Shown here: positions 33,714-42,460 of the stretch, piece by piece
Layout: the number at the start of each line of letters is the position of its first letter
Numbering within the stretch: position 1 is the first letter of the stretch
From: Streptomyces sp. PTY087I2
GTDB lineage: Bacteria; Actinomycetota; Actinomycetes; Streptomycetales; Streptomycetaceae
Direction: 5' to 3'
Assembly: GCF_001687325.1 (NCBI RefSeq)
Contig: NZ_LZRD01000001.1
Coordinates: forward strand, 1-64,000
Length of the DNA: 64,000 bases
Made by a program: the position numbers and the translations under genes
The notes under the pieces: generated by a model
Told to the model about the DNA's origin: nothing
Databases searched by the model: none
The model's input: the letters and a program-made list of their open reading frames with translations, nothing else

Positions 33714-34750
33714 CGGCGACGACGACCGAACCGGCGCCCGTCGCGCCGATCCCCGCCTCCAGCAGCACCCGGCTGGTGGACCGTGTCTTCAAGATGCGTG
33801 AACTCGCCATCTTCGTCCTTCTATTGGCGATGCTCGCACTCACCCAGCTCGGCAACAGCGCGTTCCTCTCCGAGCAGGGCGTCAAGGACCTGCTGCTCAA
33901 CGCCACGATCCTGGTGCTGGTCGCCACCGGCCAGGCACTGGTGGTCATCACCCGCAACGTCGACCTGTCGGTGGGCTCGACCCTCGGCATCAGCGCCTTC
34001 GCCGCCGGTACGTATCTCCAGGGCGGCGGGCACCCGGTGGTGGCCGTGGTCCTGGCCGTACTGCTCGGCGTGGGCTTCGGTCTGCTGAACGGGCTGCTGG
34101 TGAGCCTCGGCCAGGTGCCCGCCCTGGTGGTGACGCTCGGAACGCTCTACATCATCCGGGGCATCGACTCGATCTGGGTCGGCTCGCGGCAGATCACGGC
34201 GGCCGATCTCCCGGGCGGATTCGTGGACTTCGGCTCCGGCGGGATCTCGGCGGTGCCGTGGCTCGCGCTGATCGCCCTGGCGGTGCTGGTGTCGACGGCG
34301 TACTACCTCAAGCACTTCGGCAGCGGGCGCGAGCTGTACGCCCTGGGCTCCAACCCGGAGGCGGCGCGGCTGGCCGGGATTCCCGTACGCCGGCGGATCC
34401 TGCTCGCCTACACCTTCTGCGGGGCGCTGGCCGGGCTCGCGGGAGCGCTGTATCTGGCGCGCTTCGGGAACGTCGACTCCGGTACGGGCAGCGGGTACGA
34501 ACTCACCGTCGTCAGCGCGGTCGTGGTCGGCGGGGTGGTCTTCACCGGGGGCTCCGGCACGGTGTACGGGGCGGCTCTCGGCGCGCTGCTGCTGACCTCG
34601 GTGAACAGTGTGCTGCCCGCGCTCGGCGTCAGCTCCGTGTGGGTGCTCGCGATCAACGGAATCCTGCTCATCCTCGCCATCGCGGTCGACCGGATCGTGG
34701 CCCTGCGCGTGGCGTCCGCCCTGAAGAAGAGGAACGCCCGCCATGGCTGA
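33710..34750 (+). CDS. rhaP: Rhamnose ABC importer, permease 1
   Basis: 346 residues, about ten membrane helices, BPD_transp_2 (RbsC) family. The family motif [18 protein letters not shown] is present, as is the [18 protein letters not shown]ase-coupling loop. The ATG at 33710 overlaps the ATPase gene's stop, and the 3' end overlaps the second permease by 8 nt. It forms the channel with the next protein. Confidence 0.92.
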   Translation: MTATTTEPAPVAPIPASSSTRLVDRVFKMRELAIFVLLLAMLALTQLGNSAFLSEQGVKDLLLNATILVLVATGQALVVITRNVDLSVGSTLGISAFAAGTYLQGGGHPVVAVVLAVLLGVGFGLLNGLLVSLGQVPALVVTLGTLYIIRGIDSIWVGSRQITAADLPGGFVDFGSGGISAVPWLALIALAVLVSTAYYLKHFGSGRELYALGSNPEAARLAGIPVRRRILLAYTFCGALAGLAGALYLARFGNVDSGTGSGYELTVVSAVVVGGVVFTGGSGTVYGAALGALLLTSVNSVLPALGVSSVWVLAINGILLILAIAVDRIVALRVASALKKRNARHG

Positions 34751-35735
34751 CTCCGCACTCGCGCGCGCCGTCCGCTGGGACACGGTCGTCGGCGCTCTCC
34801 TGATCGTGGTGCTGCTGCTGTCCTTCGGCTTCGTCGACGGTTTCGGCAACGCCCTCAACCTGTCGTTCCTGATCGGCAACACCCTGCCCATCGCGCTGAT
34901 CGCGCTGCCGATGACGCTGCTGGTGGTCTCCGGCGAGATCGATCTGTCGGTGGCGTCCACGGCCGGCCTCTCGGGAGCGGTGATGGGCGCGCTGTGGAAC
35001 CAGGGCCTGCCGATCGAGGCGATCATCCCCGTCTGTCTGCTGCTCGGCGTGGTGTGCGGGCTGGTCAACGGGCTGCTGGTGACCCGCCTGGGACTGCCGT
35101 CGCTCGCCGTCACCATCGGGACGCTGGCCGCCTACCGGGGCATCGCACAGATCGTGCTGGGCTCGGACGCGGTCACCGATTTCCCGTCCCCCTACCTGGA
35201 CTTCGCCGCCGGACGGATCGGCGACACGTTCGTCCCGTACGCCCTTCTCCCTTTCCTGGCGCTGCTCGCCGTCGCCGTACTCGCCCTGCACGCAACGCCG
35301 TTCGGGCGTTCGCTGTTCGCGACGGGCGCCAACGAGGAAGCCGCCAGGTTCGCGGGCGTACGGGTGAAGCGGCAGAAGCTGATCCTGTTCACCGTGACCG
35401 GTCTGATGGCCTCGCTCACCGGGGTGTTCTGGGCGCTGCACTACGCCAGCGCCCGCTTCGACAACGCGACCGGCCTCGAACTGTCCGTCGTGGCCGCCGT
35501 GTTGCTCGGCGGCATCGACTTCGACGGCGGCAAGGGCACGCTCGGCGGCGCGATCGCGGGTGTGTTCCTGCTCGGCGCGCTCCAGAACGTGATGAGCCTC
35601 GGGGACGTCTCCGCGCAGTCCCAGATCGTCGTCACCGGCGTACTGCTCGTGCTCTCCGTGCTCGGCCCGCGCGTCGTCCGCCAGATCTCCGTCGCGAGGG
35701 CGGGGCGGCGGGCCGCCTCGGCCCCGACTCCCTGA
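34743..35735 (+). CDS. rhaQ: Rhamnose ABC importer, permease 2
   Basis: 330 residues of the RbsC-like family with MTLLVVSGEIDLSVASTAGL and the coupling loop EEAARFAGVRVKRQKLI. About ten membrane helices are predicted. It overlaps the first permease gene by 8 nt, consistent with fixed 1:1 production of the heterodimer. Confidence 0.92.
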   Translation: MADSALARAVRWDTVVGALLIVVLLLSFGFVDGFGNALNLSFLIGNTLPIALIALPMTLLVVSGEIDLSVASTAGLSGAVMGALWNQGLPIEAIIPVCLLLGVVCGLVNGLLVTRLGLPSLAVTIGTLAAYRGIAQIVLGSDAVTDFPSPYLDFAAGRIGDTFVPYALLPFLALLAVAVLALHATPFGRSLFATGANEEAARFAGVRVKRQKLILFTVTGLMASLTGVFWALHYASARFDNATGLELSVVAAVLLGGIDFDGGKGTLGGAIAGVFLLGALQNVMSLGDVSAQSQIVVTGVLLVLSVLGPRVVRQISVARAGRRAASAPTP

Positions 35736-35779
35736 CCACGTCTTCGTAAACCCGCCCATCTTCCGCAAAGGACCCTGCC

Positions 35780-36862
35780 ATGCGTACGTCATCGATCCGC
35801 CGTACCTGTGCGGCCCTGGCCGCCGTCACCTCCCTCGCGCTCGCCGTCACCGCCTGCGGGGGCACCACCAAGAGCGATGTGAAGAAGGAGAGCGGGGCGG
35901 CCGCCTCGGCCGGCGAGGCCGACCCGGACGCTCCCACCAAGAAGGGGCTGACCGTGGGCTTCCTGCCCAAGCAGGTCAACAACCCCTACTTCACCACCGC
36001 CGACAAGGGCGGGCAGAAGGCCGTCGAGGCGCTGGGGTCCACTTTCAAGGAGGTCGGCCCGACCAGCGCCACCGACACTTCCGGCCAGGTCTCCTACGTC
36101 AACACCCTCACCCAGCAGCAGGTCGACGCCATCGCCGTGTCCGCGCAGGACCCGGGCGCGCTGTGCACCGCGCTCAAGCAGGCCATGAAGAACGGCGTCA
36201 AGGTCGTCACGTACGACTCCGACACCAAGACCGACTGCCGCAACGTGTTCATCTCGCAGGCCGGTGCGGAGGATCTGGGCCGCACCCAGGTCCAGCTGCT
36301 CGCCGAACAGATCGGCTACAAGGGCGAGATCGCGATCCTGTCCGCCGCCCAGACGGCGACGAACCAGAACCTGTGGATCGACTACATGAAGGACGAGCTG
36401 AAGGACCCGAAGTACAAGGACGTGAAGCTGGTGAAGGTGGCGTACGGGAACGACGACGCCCAGCAGTCCTTCCAGCAGACACAGGGGCTGCTCCAGGAGT
36501 ATCCGAAGCTCGCCGGGATCGTGTCGCCGACCACCGTCGGCATCAAGGCGGCGGCGCAGTACCTGTCCGGTTCGAAGTACCGGGGCAAGGTGAAGCTGTC
36601 CGGCCTCGGCACCCCCAACGATCTGCGGTCGTACGTGAAGAACGGCACGGTCGAGGCGTTCGAGCTGTGGGACCCGGCGAAGCTCGGCGAGCTGGCCGGC
36701 CATGCCTCGATCGCCCTGGCGTCCGGGCAGATCACCGGCAAGGAGGGCCAGACCTTCGAGGCGGGCGAGCTGGGCACGTACACGATCGGCAAGGACGGGG
36801 TGGTGGACCTGGGGAAGCCGACGGTGTTCGACCAGGACAACATCGACGACTTCGACTTCTGA
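35780..36862 (+). CDS. rhaS: Rhamnose-binding lipoprotein
   Basis: 360 residues with a lipoprotein signal and lipobox VTAC, then a periplasmic-binding-protein type 1 body: LTVGFLPKQVNNPYFTTADK, then QQQVDAIAVSAQDPGALCTA, with VKVVTYDSDT as hinge strand. It captures L-rhamnose outside the membrane for the RhaTPQ complex. It lies 44 nt after the permease gene in the same operon. Confidence 0.92.
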   Translation: MRTSSIRRTCAALAAVTSLALAVTACGGTTKSDVKKESGAAASAGEADPDAPTKKGLTVGFLPKQVNNPYFTTADKGGQKAVEALGSTFKEVGPTSATDTSGQVSYVNTLTQQQVDAIAVSAQDPGALCTALKQAMKNGVKVVTYDSDTKTDCRNVFISQAGAEDLGRTQVQLLAEQIGYKGEIAILSAAQTATNQNLWIDYMKDELKDPKYKDVKLVKVAYGNDDAQQSFQQTQGLLQEYPKLAGIVSPTTVGIKAAAQYLSGSKYRGKVKLSGLGTPNDLRSYVKNGTVEAFELWDPAKLGELAGHASIALASGQITGKEGQTFEAGELGTYTIGKDGVVDLGKPTVFDQDNIDDFDF

Positions 36863-36923
36863 TGCGCGCGGATAGGCTGAGGGCTCGTTCCGCGTCCCTC
36901 ACCCCTCTGGAGGTCTCCGTCTG

Positions 36924-37949
36924 ATGGCCCGGTCGGTGGGTATCAAGGACGTGGCCCGGGCCGCCGGAGTATCGGTGGGCACGGTCTCCAACGTCATCAA
37001 CCGCCCGGACACGGTCGGTTCCGACACCCGTGCCCGCGTCCTGTCGGCGATCGACCGGCTGGGTTACGTCCGCAGCGAGTCGGCGCGGCAGCTGCGGGCG
37101 GGGCGCAGCCGGATCATGGGGCTGCTGGTCCTCGACATGGGCAACCCGTTCTTCGTGGACGTGGCGCGCGGTGCCGAGCGGGCCGCGCGGGAGGCGGGGC
37201 TCGGCGTCATGGTCTGCAACAGCGCGCAGAGCCCCGGCGAGGAGGCGGAGTATCTGTCGCTCTTCGCGGAACAGCGGGTCCGAGGGGTGCTGCTGACCCC
37301 GGCCGACGCGACCGGGCGCAACATCGCGGCCTTCCGGCGGCACGGCATCCCGTTCGTCCTCGTCGACCGGGTCGCCGAGGGAACGACCGAGTGCTCGGTG
37401 TCGGTCGACGACGTGGCGGGCGGGGCGCTGGCGGTGCGGCATCTGCTGGACGCCGGGCACCGCTCCATCGCGTACGTGAGCGGGCCGCCCGGCTTCAATC
37501 AGGTCCGGGACCGCCGTACGGGGGCGCTCGCCGCGCTCGCCGAGGCGGGGCTCGGTCCGGAGGCGCTGCGGGAGCTGCCGACGGAGCGGCTGGACGTGGC
37601 GGCGGGCCGGGACGCGGGGGCCCGGCTGCTGGGGCTCTCCGACCGGCCGACCGCCGTGTTCTGCGCCAACGACCTGCTCGCGCTGGGGGTGTTGCAGTCG
37701 CTGTTCGCCGCCGGGGTCTCCGTACCCGACGATCTGGCCCTGGTGGGGTACGACGACATCGAGTTCGCGGCGGCGGCCGCGGTGCCGCTCACATCGGTGC
37801 GGCAGCCGGCGGCGACGATGGGGGCGCTGGCGGCGGGTCTGCTCCTGGAGGAGACCGGGGCAGGGGCGTCCGCGGGGGCGCACGAGCACCGGCGGGTGGT
37901 CCTCCAGCCGGAACTGGTGGTGCGGCGGTCGAGTCTCGCCGCCCGCTGA
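36924..37949 (+). CDS. LacI-family regulator of the rhamnose genes
   Basis: 341 residues. The N-terminal helix-turn-helix and hinge read IKDVARAAGVSVGTVSNVIN, then LGYVRSESARQLRAGRSRIM. The remainder is the sugar-binding regulator domain (PTAVFCANDLLALGVLQSLF, DLALVGYDDIEFA). It is last in the importer operon, 61 nt after the binding protein. It is the obvious candidate to bind the TGAAAC-type operators at 31976 and 32142, with rhamnose or a catabolite releasing it. Confidence 0.88.
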   Translation: MARSVGIKDVARAAGVSVGTVSNVINRPDTVGSDTRARVLSAIDRLGYVRSESARQLRAGRSRIMGLLVLDMGNPFFVDVARGAERAAREAGLGVMVCNSAQSPGEEAEYLSLFAEQRVRGVLLTPADATGRNIAAFRRHGIPFVLVDRVAEGTTECSVSVDDVAGGALAVRHLLDAGHRSIAYVSGPPGFNQVRDRRTGALAALAEAGLGPEALRELPTERLDVAAGRDAGARLLGLSDRPTAVFCANDLLALGVLQSLFAAGVSVPDDLALVGYDDIEFAAAAAVPLTSVRQPAATMGALAAGLLLEETGAGASAGAHEHRRVVLQPELVVRRSSLAAR

Positions 37950-38004
37950 GGAGACGCCCGGTGGTCAGAGGTGGGGGCCGGTGGTCCGGAGCGCGGGCCG
38001 GTGG

Positions 38005-38670
38005 TCAGAGGTGGGCGAGGAGGCCGTCGAGCGGGCGGGGCAGGCGGGTGAGGTCCAGGGCCTCGGTGAGCGCCCGGGCGTAGTGCTCCTTGCGGCCGCC
38101 GATGGTTCCCATGAAGCGCCGCAGCTGCGCCTCGACCGGCCGTTCCCGCTGGGCGGGCTGCTTCTGGAAGAGCCGGAAGGTGCGCAGGTCGCCCTGGTCG
38201 TCGATGACCTGCTGGACGCCGTCGGTGCCGAGCGCCCGGATCAGCTCGTCCTCCAGATCGGCGTGGCAGGTGAAGAAGCCCAGGCTCTCCAGGTCGTCGG
38301 GGGCGAGACCGGTGCCGAAGCCGGTGCGCTCCAGGCCCTGGAGGAAGAAGCGCTGCTCCGCCGCGTCGCAGAGACCGGCGGGCCGGACATCGAGCCCGTC
38401 CGGGCCGAGCAGGCGCAGGAAGCGGGTGATGCTCGTGGCACCGCCGAGCGGCACGACCACGACGCCCTCGGCGGTCAGGGCGCGGCCCTGGCGTTCGGCG
38501 AGCGCCTCGACGGCCGCCCGGTCGCTGACGCCCTCGACGAGCACCACTGTACGCAGGCCAAGCCCGGCCGCCAGCTCACGGGCGGCACCGGCCTCGGCGG
38601 GCGCCGGGGTGTCGCTGTCGTCGGCGGCCCAGGAGATGACCGTCTGCCTCAAGCGTGTCGCTGTGTCCAC
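38005..38670 (-). CDS. TOPRIM-domain protein (OLD nuclease-like fragment)
   Basis: 221 residues from GTG 38668-38670. Residues about 42-140 match a TOPRIM fold: TVVLVEGVSDRAAVEALAER with the conserved glutamate, then VVVVPLGGATSITRFLRLLG and a weak DxD equivalent (AGLCDAAE). No ATPase domain is attached, unlike full OLD-family nucleases. It may cleave or bind nucleic acid, or be a non-catalytic relative. It is alone and convergent with the rhamnose regulator. Confidence 0.7.
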   Translation of the reverse strand: MDTATRLRQTVISWAADDSDTPAPAEAGAARELAAGLGLRTVVLVEGVSDRAAVEALAERQGRALTAEGVVVVPLGGATSITRFLRLLGPDGLDVRPAGLCDAAEQRFFLQGLERTGFGTGLAPDDLESLGFFTCHADLEDELIRALGTDGVQQVIDDQGDLRTFRLFQKQPAQRERPVEAQLRRFMGTIGGRKEHYARALTEALDLTRLPRPLDGLLAHL

Positions 38671-38757
38671 CCGGCCAGTCTCGCACCGTGATCGGCGGGT
38701 ACGACAAGGGTTTTCGCGTACGCCGACGAGGCCCTGGTTCACACGGGCAGCGTTACG

Positions 38758-39954
38758 TCACCGGGGCGCGGGAGGCCTGCGGGCCAGGTAGAGGCCGACG
38801 CCCAGGGCGAGGGCCAGGACGCAGCCGGAGAAGGTCAGTCCGGCGTTCCGGAGTCCGATGCCGAGCGTGAGGGCGCCGACGCCGACGACGGGCAGGGAGA
38901 TGCCCAGGTAGGCGATGACGAAGAACGCGGACACGGTCGCGGCCCGGTGCTCGGGCGGGGCCGCCGCGCTGATCGCCGCCACCGCGCCCCGGAACGCCAG
39001 CCCCTGGCCCAGGCCGCCGCACACGGCCCCGGCGACCAGCAGGGACAGTGAGGTGAACAGCAGCGAGGCGCCGACCAGGGCGAGTCCGGCGACGAGGACG
39101 AAGCAGCCGCCCGGCAGGGCGCGGCGCTGCCCGACCCGCCCCATGAGCGACTGCCCGGCCGTCGAGGCGAGGAAGACGGTGAAGACGACGAGCCCGGTGA
39201 GGGCCAGGTTGTGCACGTCGAGCGTCTCGGCGACGAACGCGGGGGCGACCGCCGTGAAGAGGCCGAGCAGGGAGAACCCGGCGAAGGCGGCCAGCGCCGA
39301 GGTCGTGAACACGCCGCGCATCGCGGGCGGGACGGCCAGGCCCTGGGGCCGCAGCCGCAGTCCCCGCACCCGGGCGGAGGCGACCGTCTCGGGGAGGAAC
39401 CAGGTCAGCACGGCGGCCACGGCGATGAGTGCCAGGTGCGCGAGGAAGGGGAGCCGCAGGGGCCAGGGGGCGTACTCGGCGAGCAGCCCCGACAGAAGCG
39501 GTCCGCACCCCAGGCCGCCCATGTTCGCGGCGGTCGCGGCAAGCCCTGCGCGGGCCGCGCGCCCCGGCGGGGCCAGCTCCATGACCGTAACCGTGGCGGC
39601 GCCGCTGAGCAGTCCGGCGGCGAACCCGGAGAGGAGCCGGCCGGCGAACAGGGCGGGGAGCCCGCCCTCGAAGAGGAAGCAGAGCGCGCTGGCCGCCGAG
39701 AAGCCCAGGGCGGCCAGGAGGACCGGCCGCCGCCCGGCCTCGTCGGACACGTTCCCGACGAGCAGCAGGGTGGCGATCACTCCTAGGGCGTAGACGGCGA
39801 AGACGACCGTCACCATCAGCTCGGAGAAGCCGAGCTGTTCCCGGTAGAGGCCGTAGAGCGGGGTGGGAAGCGTGGTGCCCGCCATGCCGATGGCGAAGAC
39901 GGCCGCGGCGGCCGGGTAGCCGAGACGCTTCCCGCTGCGTGGCGGAGAGGTCAT
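38758..39954 (-). CDS. MFS transporter, 12 TM
   Basis: 398 residues with YPAAAAVFAIGMAGTTLPTP in helix 1 and the GNVSDEAGRRPVLLAALGF loop typical of DHA1-like MFS carriers. The substrate is unknown, and efflux of a small molecule is most likely. The ATG at 39952-39954 overlaps the stop of the SnoaL-like gene (ATGA), so the two are co-translated. Confidence 0.85.
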   Translation of the reverse strand: MTSPPRSGKRLGYPAAAAVFAIGMAGTTLPTPLYGLYREQLGFSELMVTVVFAVYALGVIATLLLVGNVSDEAGRRPVLLAALGFSAASALCFLFEGGLPALFAGRLLSGFAAGLLSGAATVTVMELAPPGRAARAGLAATAANMGGLGCGPLLSGLLAEYAPWPLRLPFLAHLALIAVAAVLTWFLPETVASARVRGLRLRPQGLAVPPAMRGVFTTSALAAFAGFSLLGLFTAVAPAFVAETLDVHNLALTGLVVFTVFLASTAGQSLMGRVGQRRALPGGCFVLVAGLALVGASLLFTSLSLLVAGAVCGGLGQGLAFRGAVAAISAAAPPEHRAATVSAFFVIAYLGISLPVVGVGALTLGIGLRNAGLTFSGCVLALALGVGLYLARRPPAPR

Positions 39955-40391
39955 GAACCGGCGGGCGGGGCCGCGGGGGTGATGTGGCTCAGCACGCACC
40001 GCCAGTGCCCGTCGCGCCGTACGAAGACGTCCGTGGTCCATTCGTCGGCGTCGAAGCGCTGACCGCCGTAGTGGGCGGTGTTGGTGATCCGGACGGTGAC
40101 GAGGGCGGTGTCGCCGTGGACCCGGACCCTCGGCGGGGTGATGGCTTCCATCGCCGAGTGGGTCAGATCGCCGGACCGGACGTAGTCGAGGAACGTCTCC
40201 CGGTCCGTGATGCCGGACTCGGAGACGATGACCCACTCGTCGGCCATGAAGCCGGCGATCCGTGCCGCGTCGTTCGCGACGATCGCGGCGGCCCAGTCGT
40301 CGACAATCGCGGTGAGCCGGGCGTGGTCGGCGTCGGACGCTCCCCGGTCCGGGGGCGGCCCGGGGGCCTGTTCCTCTCCGCTCTGTGCCAT
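39951..40391 (-). CDS. SnoaL/NTF2-like protein (DUF4440 type)
   Basis: 146 residues of cone-fold type: a helix pair (LTAIVDDWAAAIVANDAARI), ADEWVIVSESGITDRETFLD, then strands ending FVRRDGHWRCVLSHITP. Such proteins range from polyketide cyclases to unassigned small-ligand binders. Nothing here decides between them. It is coupled to the MFS gene, and the MITE-like element starts 38 nt upstream of its start codon, so its promoter may be affected by the insertion. Confidence 0.75.
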   Translation of the reverse strand: MAQSGEEQAPGPPPDRGASDADHARLTAIVDDWAAAIVANDAARIAGFMADEWVIVSESGITDRETFLDYVRSGDLTHSAMEAITPPRVRVHGDTALVTVRITNTAHYGGQRFDADEWTTDVFVRRDGHWRCVLSHITPAAPPAGS

Positions 40392-40429
40392 GCGGCGAGC
40401 GTAACCGTGGGCCGTGCGGGCCGCGCGTT

Positions 40430-40457
40430 CTAGGGGGTGTCTTGTCGATCAGGCCGG
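40430..40457 (+). repeat. Left terminal inverted repeat
   Basis: A 28-bp repeat beginning CTAGGGGGTGTCTTGTCGAT. It pairs with 40568-40595, with one mismatch (T against C on the same strand reading). Confidence 0.85.
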
Positions 40458-40567
40458 ATCAGGGAGCGGGGTCTGGTGCCGTGCATCGCAAGGCGGAGGA
40501 GGGAGTCATGGCGGAGCCATGGCGAGTGACGACAACGCGGCGAGGTGCGGCACCAGGGCACGCGAGC

Positions 40568-40595
40568 CCGGCCTGATCGGCAAGACACCCCCTAG
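40568..40595 (-). repeat. Right terminal inverted repeat
   Basis: A 28-bp repeat ending CAAGACACCCCCTAG. It is the inverted partner of 40430-40457. Confidence 0.85.
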
Positions 40596-40651
40596 GGGCC
40601 GGGGGCGGGACCGCGCGGGCCCCGCCCCCGGTGTTCAGCGGTGGCGCGGGG

Positions 40652-42255
40652 TCAGCGCGCTCCGCCCTGGCGGCGTTCGAATCCGGCGAACGCGGCTTCC
40701 TGGCGCCACTCGGCGGCCGCCTTCGCGTTGTCCGCGAGATGGCGGGCGCAGGCCGGGGCGGGCGGGGCGATGCCCGGCTGCGATCCGGCGCAGGCGCGGA
40801 CCGGGCGGTAGCCGGTGCGCGCGGAGCCGGCGGCCCACAGGCTGTCGCCGTCGAGGAAGGCGTGCTCCAGCGAGGCGCGCGCCAGGTCCTTCAGCTCGGT
40901 GTAGCTCAGGCCGTAGGTGGCGCGGGCGTACTGGTACTCATGGCTGATGTCGATGCGCGAGACGCCGGGGTCGTCGGTGGCGAGGACCACCGGGACGCCG
41001 TGGCGGCGGTAGGCGTTGAACGGGTGGTCGTCGCCCGCCACGCCCAGGATCTGCTTGTTGCTGCTGAACGGCACCTCGACGGCGACACCGCGCCGGGCCA
41101 TCGTCCGGGCGAGCCGCTGCCAGTCGTCCTCGTGGACCAGGTCGACGCCGTGGCCGATGCGTTCGGCTCCGGCGACGAGGACGGCCTCACGGATGTGGAA
41201 CGTCAGATCCTCGGGCTTGACCAGGCCGGGGGTCAGCTCACCGGCGTGCAGCGTGAGGCGGGCGTCCGGGTACTGGGTGCGCAGATACTGGAGCATCCGC
41301 ATCTGGAGGCGGTAGTTCCGCAGTGCGCTCTCCCCGTCCTCGGGCTGGACGAGGTTGACGGCGACGAACCGCGGGTCGTGCTGGCGAGTCGCATGCCGAC
41401 GGCCATCTGTGTGAAGACGCGCTCGTTCGAACTGCCGCGGGAGACCTGGGAGATCCACCGGACGGGCAGGCGGCAGCCGGGGTCGGGGCGGTCGGTGTCG
41501 CAGTGCGCCGTCTCCCGGAACTGGGCGTCGGCGGCGTCCGCCTCCCGTACGGCCTCGTTCACGACCCCGTCGAGCTTTCCGCCGGCGACCAGCTTCCGGT
41601 GGAAGGCGGCGAGGTCGGCGTCGTAGCCCACGGAGTCGGCGAGCTTCTTCGCGGCGTCCGAGGCGGGGGTGACCAGGGTCTCCAGATAGAACTGGTTCTG
41701 CTCCACGACGGTGTTGGCGACATTGGCGAGCATCTTGCCGCGGTCGCGCGTCGCCTCGCCGAACTTGCCGAAGGTGTCGAAGAAGTGGTCGTGGCCCGAC
41801 TCGCCTTCGGGGAAGTCCTGCATCGACCAGGCGCGGACGATCCGCTGCCGGAACTCGGCGTCCGTGCGGGCGTCGGCGGCCGGCCGGGTACCCGGTCCGC
41901 AGGGCGGGCGCACCGCGGTGTCGGTGGCGTCGATGCACAGCCCGTTCTCGCCCGCGAGCTGGATCAGATACTCGGTGGTGACGGCGCCCGAGAGGTGGTT
42001 GTGGAGGTCGCCGCCCTTGGGCAGCGCCGCGAAGAAGGCCTTGAGCCGTGCCGGGTCGTCCCCCAGCGCGTCGAGGCGGGCGGCCGTTCTGCGTTCGGCG
42101 GGGGTGGTGACGCGGAACGCGGCCGGGGCGGCGGGGTCCTCGGCCGGTGCGGCGGCGGCCGGGACCGCGGGCAGCATCGTGAGTAAGGCGAGGGCGGCGA
42201 TCCCGGCCGGGACCAGGGAGTGGGGACGGTGGGCCGTCCGAATCGTTGAGATCAC
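40652..42255 (-). pseudogene. Secreted adenosine deaminase, frameshifted
   Basis: The two parts of one metallo-deaminase lie in different frames. The N-terminal part (from GTG 42253-42255) has a Sec signal ending in AAAA and the metal motif GGDLHNHLSGA, and continues to about 41398 (MAVGMRLA). The C-terminal part resumes at HDPRFVAVNLVQPEDG and carries LTLHAGE, RIGHGVDL, VEVPFSSNKQILGV and ATDDPGVS, all expected for adenosine deaminase. Adding one G near 41393-41398 would restore a continuous ~535-residue protein. Either the gene is a recent pseudogene or the base is a sequencing error. An intact protein would deaminate adenosine outside the cell. The exact start is uncertain. Confidence 0.8.
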
Positions 42256-42416
42256 CGCCGCATGATCGCGTCGGGCCCGGCGCCCGCCCGCGCGAAACTC
42301 ATGGGCGCACGCGGGTTCCACCCGATCGTGTGCTGTACGGGCCTGACGGCAGAAGGGCCGAAAGAAGTCTTGCGCGATCCCTTGACCGGTGTGGGGCGAG
42401 GGTCCACAGTGACTCA

Positions 42417-42442
42417 CTAATGCGCATTAGTAATACGCATTA
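42417..42442. promoter_or_regulatory. Tandem LacI-type operators
   Basis: CTAATGCGCATTAG (42417-42430) is a perfect 14-bp palindrome. It is followed directly by TAATACGCATTA (42431-42442), the same site with one changed base. They end 18 nt before the GTG of the LacI-family gene, with a -35-like TTGACC at 42382-42387. Autoregulation by the adjacent regulator is the natural reading. Confidence 0.75.
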
Positions 42443-42460
42443 GCGATTCGGAGGAACACC

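Larger units (their letters stand above)
40430..40595. mobile_element. MITE-like element, 166 bp
   Basis: Two 28-bp terminal inverted repeats (40430-40457 and 40568-40595) differ at one position. They begin CTAGGGGGTGTCTTG and include GATCAGGCCGG. The 110-bp core has further inverted sequence (CTGGTGCCG against CGGCACCAG, and around GCCATGGC) but no transposase. The outer CTAG may be a target duplication or part of the repeat. The form fits a non-autonomous element moved by an IS transposase elsewhere in the genome. Confidence 0.8.

Noticed and set aside
40385..40576. Short plus-strand frame inside the MITE-like element
   Set aside because: It spans the inverted repeats, has no recognisable domain and is best explained by the element itself.
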